Positions 1-8,344 of a DNA stretch of 64,000 bases are shown piece by piece (the first letter of the stretch is position 1; each line of letters opens with the position of its first letter). Where the stretch lies: assembly GCF_003012815.1 (NCBI RefSeq), contig NZ_PXYJ01000002.1:310001-374000 (forward strand), given 5' to 3'. The DNA comes from Allosphingosinicella vermicomposti (lineage in GTDB: Bacteria; Pseudomonadota; Alphaproteobacteria; Sphingomonadales; Sphingomonadaceae). The notes under the pieces are model-generated. The model was not told the origin of the DNA and made no database searches. It saw only the letters and a list, made by a program, of their open reading frames with translations. Position numbers and translations under genes: made by a program.

Positions 1-269
1 ATCGAAGTGCAGCAGCTTTTTGTATAACCGCGATAACCAAGCGTCGCCGGATAACCGCCGCCGTCGCGCATCATCTTGAAAACGAGATCGTCGATTTCCT
101 GCGTCGTGATGCCGGGCACGACGAATTTGGTGAGCTCGTCCAGAATCTCGGCAGCCAGCCGCCCGGCAGCGCGCATGCCTTCAAAACCCTTGGGCCCATG
201 CAGCTTGATCTGGCCGCTCTGCCCGATAACCGCATCATTCTGTTCGATTACATCAACCATGGCCGCCAT
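1..269 (-). CDS. map: Methionine aminopeptidase, type I (N-terminal part; gene runs off the window)
   Basis: This is the first ~89 codons of a minus-strand gene truncated by the window edge. Methionine aminopeptidase removes the initiator Met from nascent cytosolic proteins. The visible part matches the family N-terminus: a GFEGMRAAGRLAAEIL helix, then FVVPGITTQEID, GGGYPATLGYRG and a final KSCCTSI, which in the family leads into the first active-site His region. The metal ligands lie beyond the window. Two in-frame ATGs are possible, at 269 and 260, and neither has a strong Shine-Dalgarno sequence. It is divergent from glnB with about 95 bp between. The family call is secure; the exact start is not. 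Confidence 0.85.
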   Translation of the reverse strand, partial: MAAMVDVIEQNDAVIGQSGQIKLHGPKGFEGMRAAGRLAAEILDELTKFVVPGITTQEIDDLVFKMMRDGGGYPATLGYRGYTKSCCTS

Positions 270-273
270 ATAG

Positions 274-702
<429 letters not shown>

Positions 703-722
703 ACCCCTGCGAGATTCGCGCA

Positions 723-932
723 ATGGATGATCCCCGCCTCGCCCAAATGCACCCCGACGAGCTTCGGTCCGCTATGCGTACCCTTGGCTACAGGACGCAA
801 AATGATCTCGCCAATGCAATTGGCGTTAGCCGCTCCGCCGTCAGCCTGTGGCTGGAAGGCAAGGTCGGCGTCCCCCGCCCCGTCGCCATGCTCTTGCGCA
901 TGCTGATCGCCGCGCAACGCCGCGTCTACTAA
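723..932 (+). CDS. Small XRE-type helix-turn-helix protein between glnB and glnA
   Basis: This 69-residue protein starts 20 nt after the glnB stop. Residues ~22-48 (YRTQNDLANAIGVSRSAVSLW) form a clear lambda-repressor-like helix-turn-helix, with a short alpha-helical tail and no second domain. Its size suggests a DNA-binding module acting as a dimer. No strong ribosome-binding site is visible; translational coupling to glnB is possible. The position between glnB and glnA suggests a role in nitrogen control, but this is inference from location only. The specific family is not recognised beyond the HTH fold. Confidence 0.75.
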   Translation: MDDPRLAQMHPDELRSAMRTLGYRTQNDLANAIGVSRSAVSLWLEGKVGVPRPVAMLLRMLIAAQRRVY

Positions 933-1039
933 CCATGTGAAATATTCACCGCCCGCTGGAGGCTCCCTTTCCGGACTTGTAAAAGCCGGCCAGCGCAGCC
1001 GATTCCGGCGGCGATTCCACTTTGAGCGAGGACAGGCAA

Positions 1040-2452
1040 ATGGCGAACGACGCGGGCAAAATCCTGGACATGATCAAGGATCAGGAGATCGAATGGGTCG
1101 ACCTTCGCTTCACCGATCCCAAGGGCAAGTGGCAGCACCTCACCATGTGCGCCGGCCTCATCGATGAAGACCAGCTGACCGACGGCTTCATGTTCGACGG
1201 CTCCTCCATCGGCGGCTGGAAGGCGATCAATGAATCCGACATGATCCTTCGTCCGGACCTCGACGCCGTCTATGTCGATCCGTTCAGCGCGACGCCGATG
1301 CTGATCCTCGTCTGCGACATCGTCGATCCGGGCACCGGCGAGCTTTACGCCCGCGATCCCCGCTCGACCGCCAAGCGCGCCGAAGCCTATTTGAAGACGA
1401 CCGGTATCGGTGACACCGTCTATGTCGGCCCGGAAGCCGAATTCTTCATGTTCGACGATGTGCGGTTCGAAGACGGCTACAACACCAGCTACTTCAAGAT
1501 CGACGATATCGAACTGCCGACCAATTCGGGCCGCCAATATGAAGGCGGCAACCTCGCCCACCGTCCGCGCGCCAAGGGCGGCTATTTCCCGGTCGCTCCG
1601 GTGGACAGCGCCATCGACATCCGCGCCGAAATGGTTTCGACGATGATCGAAATGGGTCTGCCGATGGACAAGCACCATCACGAAGTCGCGGCGGCTCAGC
1701 ACGAACTCGGCCTCACCTTCGGCACGCTCGTCGAAACCGCCGACCGCATGCAGATCTACAAATATGTCGTGCACCAGGTCGCCCACGCCTACGGCAAGAC
1801 CGCGACTTTCATGCCCAAGCCCATCGCACAGGATAACGGTTCGGGCATGCACACCCATATTTCGATCTGGAACGGCAGCAAGCCGCTCTTTGCGGGCAAT
1901 GGCTATGCGGGCCTTTCCGAAACTGCTCTCTTCTTCATCGGCGGCGTCATCAAGCATGCCAAGGCGCTGAACGCTTTCACCAACCCGACGACGAACAGCT
2001 ACAAGCGCCTCGTCCCGGGCTTCGAAGCGCCGGTTCTGCTCGCTTATTCCTCGCGCAACCGCTCGGCCTCCTGCCGCATTCCTTACGGCACCGGCGAAAA
2101 GTCGAAGCGCGTTGAATTCCGCTTCCCGGACGCGCTCGCCAACCCATACCTGTGCTATGCGGCGATCATGATGGCGGGCCTCGACGGCATCCAGAACCGC
2201 ATCCATCCGGGCGATCCGATGGACAAGAACCTCTACGACCTGCCGCCGCAGGAACTGGTCGACGTTCCCACCGTTTGCGGATCACTGCGCGAGGCGCTCA
2301 TCTCCCTTCAGAACGACCGTGCTTTCCTCACCCGCGGCGACGTCTTCAGCGAAGATCAGATCGACGCCTACATCGAACTCAAATGGGAAGAAGTTTTACG
2401 CTGGGAAACCACCCCAAGCCCAGTGGAATACGACATGTATTATTCGGGCTGA
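1040..2452 (+). CDS. glnA: Glutamine synthetase, type I
   Basis: This 470-residue enzyme forms glutamine from glutamate, ammonia and ATP in the cytosol as a dodecamer. It shows the GS signatures: FDGSSIGGW near the N-terminus, the metal-binding [16 protein letters not shown], the ATP-site [10 protein letters not shown] and the NRSASCRIP loop. The adenylylation site KNLYDLPP puts the modified tyrosine at residue 399, so it should be controlled by GlnE, with GlnB signalling from the adjacent gene. The start is ATG 1040 after AGGACAGG; an in-frame TTG upstream at 1022 is less likely. A strong hairpin follows the gene. Confidence 0.97.
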   Translation: MANDAGKILDMIKDQEIEWVDLRFTDPKGKWQHLTMCAGLIDEDQLTDGFMFDGSSIGGWKAINESDMILRPDLDAVYVDPFSATPMLILVCDIVDPGTGELYARDPRSTAKRAEAYLKTTGIGDTVYVGPEAEFFMFDDVRFEDGYNTSYFKIDDIELPTNSGRQYEGGNLAHRPRAKGGYFPVAPVDSAIDIRAEMVSTMIEMGLPMDKHHHEVAAAQHELGLTFGTLVETADRMQIYKYVVHQVAHAYGKTATFMPKPIAQDNGSGMHTHISIWNGSKPLFAGNGYAGLSETALFFIGGVIKHAKALNAFTNPTTNSYKRLVPGFEAPVLLAYSSRNRSASCRIPYGTGEKSKRVEFRFPDALANPYLCYAAIMMAGLDGIQNRIHPGDPMDKNLYDLPPQELVDVPTVCGSLREALISLQNDRAFLTRGDVFSEDQIDAYIELKWEEVLRWETTPSPVEYDMYYSG

Positions 2453-2473
2453 GTTTCATTTTTGAGCCATAAA

Positions 2474-2509
2474 AAGAAGGGCTCCCGGATCGACCCGGGA
2501 GCCCTTCTT
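2474..2509 (+). terminator. Hairpin after glnA
   Basis: A perfect 15-bp stem (arms 2474-2488 and 2495-2509, left arm AAGAAGGGCTCCCGG) closes a 6-nt loop 22 nt after the glnA stop. No T-tract follows on the plus strand, but the AAGAA/TTCTT base of the stem supplies weak pairs. It is read as the glnA transcription end. Confidence 0.75.
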
Positions 2510-2610
2510 CGCTTCTACGCATAACGTCTTTTCACTGGGTTCTTCATGGCTTAGAGTAATTGGGATGGGGAATATCCGGGCGCGTGTTCGGCTAGATGGG
2601 GAGTGAGTTC

Positions 2611-3782
2611 ATGAAATCTCAGAAGGTATGACTTGCCGGTATTTCACTGGCAACTGTCGCCGGTTTCGCCGCCATGGCAAATGCTCAAGGCAAAGCCGCC
2701 GGGCCTGTCGCGACCTATGTGATGACCGCCTCGACGGATGCCGGGATGTCGGGCGGCGCGGCGAGCATGATGAGCGCGATGATGGGCGGGGGGTCGTCCG
2801 CCACGCGCCGCCTGAACCTCTACCTCGGATCGACGCGCAAGGCGGCCGGGGAAGCCAAGGCCGACCACATTCCTCCCGCTGCGCTAAAGGCTGGCGCTAC
2901 CTTGCCGCTGCTTTCCGGACCGCCGAAATCGGAGGGCCAATCGGGGGGCAAGCTGCCGAGCGGCAAGGTCCGGGTTTATTGGGGTTGCGGTGAAAAGGCA
3001 GCTGCGGGGCAGCCGTGCTTCTGGATGTCGGCAAAATGGCCACGAACGAAGCGCCGGCCTCGTTCGGTGGCCTGATCTTCAAGCGGGCATCCCTTCCTTC
3101 GCCCGCCAGCAGCACAACCTATGGCGCATGGCCCAATCAGAAGACGAGCCGCGGAATTGCTGGCGACGCCTCACTTGTGGGCGAACATGTTGTTCGCGGC
3201 AATTACACGCCGGAAATCCGTTTCTCGCTCAACCAGTCGCAAAATTTCATGCCTGCTTTGAACGTCACGCGGAACAGCCGTTTGCCGTCGGGAGCGGTGC
3301 AACTCGCCTGGCAACCGATCGCCAATGCGCGCGCTTATTTCGGCTTCTTGGTTGGTGAGGCGAAGGACGGCACGGTCATCCTCTGGACGTCCAGCAACGC
3401 GAAGACTTTCATCGGCAGCGCGGGCGATTTCATGGACGCGTCGGAAATCAACCGCCTGCTCGGCCAAAAGGCCTTGCTGACCCCGCAGCAGACCCAATGT
3501 GCCGTCCCAGCCGAAGTCGTTCGCGCGGTTGGGGAAAACGGCATGTTCCACTTCACCGCTTATGGTCCGGAAGCCAATTTCAGCTATCCACCGAAACCAT
3601 CGGGCAATGCGCCGTGGAACGTCGAATGGACGGCGAAGCTCCTTACCAAGTCCGCCTACGTCGGCGTCCTTGGCATGTCGATGAGCGATATGATGGGCGA
3701 TGATGATACGGACGAAGCCGAAGAAGAGAAGCCTGAAAAGAAGAAAAAGGGGATGGGCGGTTTTCTGAAAAAAGTCCTTTAA
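2611..3782 (+). pseudogene. Secreted protein gene of unknown function, broken by a nonsense codon and a frameshift
   Basis: Reading from ATG 2611 gives MKSQKV, then TGA at 2629-2631, then in the same frame LAGISLATVAGFAAMANAQG, a good signal peptide with an A-x-A-like cleavage site. The frame continues to about 3016, where it is lost within GEKAAAGQP; the -1 alternative frame picks up at LLDVGKMATNEAP and runs to 3782. One missing base near CAGCCG|TG would restore QPVLLDVGK. The repaired protein would be ~390 residues: signal peptide, Gly/Met/Ser-rich segment, an LDVGKMA motif, and an acidic-then-basic tail (EEEKPEKKKKGMGG). I do not recognise a function. Either it is decayed or the sequence has two errors. 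Confidence 0.75.
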
Positions 3783-3827
3783 AACGCCCCTTCTTAAGTG
3801 GGCAGTTGCCGCCCAACCTTGACTAGT

Positions 3828-3863
3828 GAAAAGCCCGATACGGATGATCGGAGCGGGCTTTTC
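3828..3863 (+). terminator. Hairpin after the broken secreted-protein gene
   Basis: GAAAAGCCCG (3828-3837) pairs perfectly with CGGGCTTTTC (3854-3863) around a 16-nt loop, and the T-run is inside the right arm. It sits 45 nt after the stop at 3782 and could work in either direction. Confidence 0.6.
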
Positions 3864-3970
3864 TTCGGGCAGCAAACCCTCGCGGCTTATCTCTGATTTA
3901 ATGGCCAAATGCTTCTGGATCATCCGGCGCCGCCAAAGGTCCGCATGCACCCTACCCAGTCAACGTCAGT

Positions 3971-4262
3971 TTGAAGAGCCCGAGCGGAATCGGCTGTGCC
4001 TCCGCGATCCAGTCCGAATATTCGCTTTGTGAACGTAGGGCGGAAAAGGAAATCTGCCGATGGTCCGCGAACTCGGCATTGGCTTCGTGCCTTATTGCCC
4101 GCCGGGCGCGTTTTCCTCACCGGCCAGCCAACGCGGCTGGAGGACAGCATGGGCGCCGCCGACATCGCGCTGACCACCGAATATCTCGCGCAACTGGCCA
4201 GCGGGCCCGCAATCGTCGGCCCGCGCTATCCGGACGAGGAATTGCCAGGCACCCGGCTTTAA
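3971..4262 (+). pseudogene. Aldo/keto reductase remnant with frameshifts and internal loss
   Basis: Three reading frames in succession match consecutive parts of an AKR13-type aldo/keto reductase. The first gives SAIQSEYSLCERRAEKEI (about 4005-4055; family form ALQSEYSLW..E.E). The second gives VRELGIGFVPYCPPG (about 4060-4105; family RELGIGFVPYSPLG). The third gives RVFLTGQ and then GPRYPDEELPGTRL, ending at TAA 4262, near the usual GDRYP tail. The NADPH-binding middle that should lie between FLTG and the tail is mostly missing, as are the first ~170 residues. The remnant ends 4 bp inside the convergent fadD gene. It is a relic, not a working gene. Confidence 0.7.
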
Positions 4263-5971
4263 CTGGCGGACGCTTTTGCCCGCTCTTCTGCCTGCAACTC
4301 CTTGCGGCTCAATTTTCCGATCAGGGTCTTGGGCAATGTCTCACGGATTTCGCACGCGACGACCCGTTCGTGCTTGCCAAGGCGAGCGTTAAGCCAGTCA
4401 CGCAAAGCTTCGGCATCGATGTCCGCATCGTCGGCGAGGGTCACGAAGGCCTTGGGTCGCTCGCCCGCATAAAGATCGGGAATGCCGATCACCAGCGCCT
4501 CCTTCACCGCGTCATTCGAATAGAGCACCTGTTCAACCTGACTCGGGAAGACCTTAAAGCCCGACACGGCGATCATGTCCTTCAGGCGATCGACGATCCG
4601 GATATAGCCGTCTTCGTCGATCACGCCCGCATCGCCCGTGCGCAGCCAGCCGTCGGCGAACACTTCGGCATCGGCATCGGGGCGATTCCAATAGCCTTTC
4701 ATCACCTGCGGTCCCTGCACGACGATCTCGCCGGGCTCGCCTTCGGGCGCTGGGCGGGTGGGGTCTTCGCGGTCGAGCAGTTTTACTCGCGTACCCGCGA
4801 TCGGCTGGCCGATCGTGCCGGGCTTGTTCAGCCCTTCATATGGGTTGGAGGAAACGACGCCGGACACTTCAGTGAGGCCATAGCCTTCGACCAGCTTCGC
4901 TCCGGTGGCCGCTTCGAACCGCTCCTTAAGCTCGGCAGGCATGGGCGCGCCGCCCGAGATACAGATGCGGAGCGAGGAGAGGTCGGCGCGGCCGATGCGC
5001 GGATGGTCGAGCAAAGCCTGATACATGGTCGGAACGCCGGGGAAGGACGTCGTCCGCGCCCGTTCGATCGTCGCCAGCACCTGCCCGGCGTCGAAACGCG
5101 GCACCATGACGATCTCTCCGCCTTTATGGATGGTGCGGTTGAGGACGCAGGTTTGCGCGAAGATGTGGAACAGGGGCAGCGCGGCCATGATCCGGTCTTC
5201 CGCTCCGGGCTGCGGATCCAACGCCTCGACCTGGCGCGCATTGGCGCTCAGATTTTGATGGGTCAGCATCGCGCCCTTCGGCACGCCGGTCGTCCCGCCG
5301 GTATATTGGAGGAGGGCGACATCCTTTTCCGGATCGATCGGCGCGGCGGCGCAGATGCCGTCATTGGCGATGAGCTGGGAGAAAGCCATGATGCGGGGAT
5401 CGTGCGGCTTCGTCGCAATGTCGGCGCTACGGAACAGGCGGTAAAATAGCGACTTGGCGGGCGGCAGCGCACCCGCGACAGATCCGACGATCAGGCGCTC
5501 CGCCCCGCTCTTTTCCATCACCTGGATGGCCTTCGGCAAAAGCGCGGTGGCGGAGATGGTGAAGAGCAGGCGCGTGCCGGAATCGGCGATCTGGTGGATG
5601 AGTTCATCCGCCGTATAGAGCGGCGAGAAGTTGACGACCGTCGCCCCGATCTTCAGCGCGCCATAATAAGCCGCCACATAATGAGGCACATTGGGAAGGA
5701 ACAGGCCAACCCTGTCCCCTTTGGTCACGCCCAGAGCCTGAAGGCCGCACGCAACGCGGTTCACGCCGTCCGCCGTCTCCGCGTAACTATATTTCCGGCC
5801 CAGAAAATCGATCGCGATCGCATCGGGCACCGCTCGGGCCGCTTCGTCGAACAGATCGGGGAGCGACAAGGGCGGATAGCTGCGGTCCCAGGGGGCGGGA
5901 TGCTGATAGGCGGCGCTGCGCCACAGGGCTTCGGGATTTAGAGCGAGATGGGGGGCTTGGGGGTCGGCCAT
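4259..5971 (-). CDS. fadD: Long-chain fatty-acid--CoA ligase
   Basis: This 570-residue acyl-CoA synthetase activates free fatty acids to acyl-CoA (via acyl-AMP) at the inner face of the membrane for beta-oxidation. The N-terminal ANL domain carries the AMP/phosphate loop YTGGTTGVPKGAM, then GYGLTEVSGV and GWLRTGD. The C-terminal domain carries DRLKDMI and the catalytic lysine in TLIGKLSRKEL. Length and motifs match FadD. The ATG at 5971 is adopted although no Shine-Dalgarno sequence precedes it; the upstream sequence looks like a promoter ending almost at the start codon. Its 3' end meets an aldo/keto reductase remnant on the other strand. Confidence 0.93.
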   Translation of the reverse strand: MADPQAPHLALNPEALWRSAAYQHPAPWDRSYPPLSLPDLFDEAARAVPDAIAIDFLGRKYSYAETADGVNRVACGLQALGVTKGDRVGLFLPNVPHYVAAYYGALKIGATVVNFSPLYTADELIHQIADSGTRLLFTISATALLPKAIQVMEKSGAERLIVGSVAGALPPAKSLFYRLFRSADIATKPHDPRIMAFSQLIANDGICAAAPIDPEKDVALLQYTGGTTGVPKGAMLTHQNLSANARQVEALDPQPGAEDRIMAALPLFHIFAQTCVLNRTIHKGGEIVMVPRFDAGQVLATIERARTTSFPGVPTMYQALLDHPRIGRADLSSLRICISGGAPMPAELKERFEAATGAKLVEGYGLTEVSGVVSSNPYEGLNKPGTIGQPIAGTRVKLLDREDPTRPAPEGEPGEIVVQGPQVMKGYWNRPDADAEVFADGWLRTGDAGVIDEDGYIRIVDRLKDMIAVSGFKVFPSQVEQVLYSNDAVKEALVIGIPDLYAGERPKAFVTLADDADIDAEALRDWLNARLGKHERVVACEIRETLPKTLIGKLSRKELQAEERAKASAS

Positions 5972-5977
5972 AGTGCC

Positions 5978-6005
5978 AACCTAGCGCGCGTTTCAGCGCT
6001 GACAA
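5978..6005 (-). promoter_or_regulatory. Candidate fadD promoter, possibly leaderless
   Basis: On the minus strand TTGTCA (6005-6000) and TAGGTT (5983-5978) are separated by 16 nt. The -10 ends only 7 nt before the fadD ATG (5971), so transcription would begin at or within a nucleotide or two of the start codon. No Shine-Dalgarno sequence is present, consistent with a leaderless message. This is inference from consensus alone. Confidence 0.4.
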
Positions 6006-6010
6006 GCGCT

Positions 6011-6032
6011 TTGCTGACATCAATGTCAGCAA
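6011..6032. promoter_or_regulatory. Perfect 22-bp palindrome upstream of fadD, candidate operator
   Basis: TTGCTGACAT (6011-6020), two bases CA, then ATGTCAGCAA (6023-6032) form a perfect inverted repeat with 10-bp arms. It lies just upstream of the putative fadD -35 box. The size and symmetry are typical of operators for dimeric TetR- or GntR-type regulators. No regulator gene is adjacent. It might also end the minus-strand trcR message, but it lacks a T-run. Confidence 0.5.
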
Positions 6033-6102
6033 CTCGATTTCGACGGCCACTCGGTGATACTGTGGAGCGGCGCCCACAGTGTCACCGAGCTAACCTAAGC
6101 AG

Positions 6103-6798
6103 TTACTTCTTGAACGGATCGACGAAACCCAGATCGTCTTCGCCGGAGTCGAAACCAGCCTTTTCCTGCGCGTGAACTTCCTCCGCCTCGCGGGCGGCGG
6201 CTTCGCGCTCGCGGCGCAGTTCTTCGATCAGCGCTTCGCGGTCGCCGTCGAGGCGCGCGTCCTGCGGCTGGCCGTCCGTGCCAGCGGCCTTCGCGGCCTT
6301 GGCGACGATCGCATCCAGCTCACGCTGCGAGGTGAGGCCGAGCGTCACCGGATCTTTCGGCTGGATGTTGGCGATGTTCCAGTGCGTGCGGTCGCGGATC
6401 GCGGCGATCGTCGTGCGGGTGGTGCCGATCAGCTTGGAAATCTGGCCGTCCGAAATTTCCGGATGGTTGCGGATGATCCAGGCGATGCCGTCCGGCTTGT
6501 CCTGACGCTTGGAAACCGGCGTGTAGCGCGGCCCCTTGGTACGAATGGCCTGATCCGGCTCCTTCTGCATGACGAGCCGGTAATTGGGATCGGCCTGACC
6601 CTTGTCGATCTCCTCCTGTGTCAGTTCGCCTGCGCGCAGCGGGCTGCGGCCGGTAAGCTTGGTCGCGGCGGCATCGTCGGCGATCGCCTGCACTTCCAGA
6701 ACGTGGAGGCCACAAAAAGCGGCGATCTGCTCGAACGTCAGAGCGGTATTGTCGACCAGCCAGGAAGCGGTCGCATGCGGCATGAGCGGCTGGGCCAC
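6103..6798 (-). CDS. trcR: DUF1013 protein, TrcR-type cell-cycle transcriptional regulator
   Basis: This 231-residue protein belongs to the alphaproteobacterial DUF1013 family; the Rhodobacter/Caulobacter member is called TrcR and is tied to cell-cycle transcription. The N-terminus AQPLMPHATASWLVDNT is nearly invariant in the family. Helix-turn-helix-like segments appear at FEQIAAFCGLHVLEVQ and SDGQISKLIGTTRTTIAAI, and an acidic, Glu/Arg-rich coiled tail ends in GFVDPFKK. The start is GTG at 6798, preceded by GGGAGGATTAC; the open frame upstream has no homology. It is downstream of a quinone oxidoreductase gene but separated by a hairpin, so probably transcribed alone. Confidence 0.88.
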   Translation of the reverse strand: MAQPLMPHATASWLVDNTALTFEQIAAFCGLHVLEVQAIADDAAATKLTGRSPLRAGELTQEEIDKGQADPNYRLVMQKEPDQAIRTKGPRYTPVSKRQDKPDGIAWIIRNHPEISDGQISKLIGTTRTTIAAIRDRTHWNIANIQPKDPVTLGLTSQRELDAIVAKAAKAAGTDGQPQDARLDGDREALIEELRREREAAAREAEEVHAQEKAGFDSGEDDLGFVDPFKK

Positions 6799-6821
6799 GT
6801 AATCCTCCCAAAAACAATAAG

Positions 6822-6843
6822 GGCCGCCCCTCACGGAGCGGCC
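6822..6843 (-). terminator. Hairpin between the quinone oxidoreductase gene and trcR
   Basis: On the minus strand GGCCGC and GCGGCC pair around a 10-nt loop, followed by CTTATTGTTTTT. It lies ~100 nt after the stop of the oxidoreductase gene and 24 nt before the trcR start. Confidence 0.5.
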
Positions 6844-6945
6844 GAAGCTGGCGCAGGATGTAGGCGGAAGGACGAGTCGAAGCAAGCGGAAGGTGAGGAT
6901 CGGGGGGGCTTCCCAGCTCTAGCCGTCAGCATGACCGATCGGTGC

Positions 6946-7944
6946 TTACGTCGTGAGGACGATCTTCCCCACGTGACTCCCCTCCTCCATCCGCTTGTGG
7001 GCCTCCGCCGCCTGCTCAAGCGGAAACACCGCATCCACCACCGGCTTCAAATCGCCCGCTGCGACATTGGGCCAGACCTTGGCGGCAAGATCGGCGGCCA
7101 CGCGGGCTTTGAACGCCCCGCCCCTTGCACGGAGCGTTGAGCCGGTCAAAACCAGCCGCTTCGCCATCACCTGCCAGACCGGAATTTCCGCTTTGGCGCC
7201 GCGCTGCGCCGCGATCGACACGTGGCGGCCCTCCACGGCGAGGCAGGCAATGTTGCGCGCGACATAATCGCCACCCACCATGTCGAGGACGACCGCGACA
7301 CCCCGCCCATCGGTGAAGGCCTTCACCGCCTCGACAAAATCGTCGGAGCGGTAGTTAATCGCCCTAGCCGCGCCGAGGCCCAGCGCGCGGCTGCATTTCT
7401 CGTTTGATCCGGCTGTGACAATCACCTTGAGGCCGAACAGCCGCCCGAGGAGAATGGCCATCGTCCCGATGCCGCTCGTTCCGCCATGAACGAGAACCGC
7501 ATCACCCGCTTTCGCGCCGCCCCGTTCAAAAAGGTTGGTCCAGACCGTGAAGAGCGTTTCAGGAATGGCCGCCGCCTCGATCATGGTGAGACCTTCCGGC
7601 ACCGGCAGGCACTGGCCCGCTGGCGCCGCGCAATATTGCGCATAGCCACCGCCGGAGACGAGCGCGCAAACAGGCTTGCCGAGCCAGTCGGCTTCGACGC
7701 CCTTGCCTGTAGCGACCACCTCCCCCGCCACTTCCAGCCCCGGAATGGACGGCGCACCCGACGGCGGCGGATAGAGCCCTTGGCGCTGCATCACATCCGG
7801 CCGGTTAACCCCGGCGGCGGCGACGCGGATCAGCACCTCGCCTTGCGCAGGCACCGGCACTGGCCGTTCCACCGGCACCAGAACCTCCGGCCCGCCCGCC
7901 CCCTTGAGATCGATGGCGATCATGCGTTCGGGCAAAGCGGCCAT
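6946..7944 (-). CDS. NAD(P)H quinone oxidoreductase, zinc-independent MDR family
   Basis: This 332-residue medium-chain dehydrogenase/reductase is of the quinone oxidoreductase type (PIG3-like). It starts MIAIDLKGAGGPEVL after a short lead. It has AAGVNRPDVMQRQGLYPPP and GLEVAGEV, and the nucleotide-binding LVHGGTSGIGTMA around residue 155. The Rossmann domain follows, ending HVGKIVLT. The zinc-ligand cysteines of true alcohol dehydrogenases are absent, which fits an NADPH-dependent quinone or enone reductase. The cytosolic substrate is not predictable. It is divergent from the DUF1192 gene. Confidence 0.88.
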   Translation of the reverse strand: MAALPERMIAIDLKGAGGPEVLVPVERPVPVPAQGEVLIRVAAAGVNRPDVMQRQGLYPPPSGAPSIPGLEVAGEVVATGKGVEADWLGKPVCALVSGGGYAQYCAAPAGQCLPVPEGLTMIEAAAIPETLFTVWTNLFERGGAKAGDAVLVHGGTSGIGTMAILLGRLFGLKVIVTAGSNEKCSRALGLGAARAINYRSDDFVEAVKAFTDGRGVAVVLDMVGGDYVARNIACLAVEGRHVSIAAQRGAKAEIPVWQVMAKRLVLTGSTLRARGGAFKARVAADLAAKVWPNVAAGDLKPVVDAVFPLEQAAEAHKRMEEGSHVGKIVLTT

Positions 7945-8018
7945 GTCATCTCCACATTTCGTCGCAAGAGCGCGCGGGGCTTATTGACTCGGGTTCCCAA
8001 GGGGTCAACGCTGCGACC

Positions 8019-8216
8019 ATGGATTTGGACGAACTCTTCCCGAATAAACCCGGCGATCCGCTGACCCAGCTTTTGAAGCAGGATCTGGATCCCCTGTCGG
8101 TCGAGGAGCTTCATGCCCGCATTGCGGCACTCGAAGGCGAAATCGCGCGCACGAAGGGGAAAATCGTTGCCGCGGTTAACCACCGGGCAAGCGCTGAGTC
8201 TCTATTCAAGAAATGA
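8019..8216 (+). CDS. DUF1192 family small protein
   Basis: This 65-residue acidic helical protein starts MDLDELFP and continues with LSVEELHARIAALEGEIAR, a heptad-rich segment that is the hallmark of DUF1192. A basic segment, RTKGKI, and SAESLFKK end the protein. No biochemical function is known to me. It is divergent from the quinone oxidoreductase gene (74 bp) and precedes clpA by 128 bp, with a CCCGGC/GCCGGG hairpin in that gap. Confidence 0.85.
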   Translation: MDLDELFPNKPGDPLTQLLKQDLDPLSVEELHARIAALEGEIARTKGKIVAAVNHRASAESLFKK

Positions 8217-8344
8217 CTCGGGAAGCGGGGGGAACATCGGTCGACCCTCCAGCGATTTGAGACTGTAGCTTGATGATCGGGGCCCGCGTCCCGACATTGA
8301 GGGCAAGGCGCCCGGCGTCACAGCCGGGCAGTAAGGAGTAAGAC

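Noticed and set aside
929-2206. 425-codon minus-strand open frame opposite glnA
   Set aside because: Shadow of glnA in a high-GC gene; no recognisable motifs.
3971-5449. 492-codon plus-strand open frame
   Set aside because: Apart from its first part, which belongs to the aldo/keto reductase relic, it is the antisense shadow of fadD.
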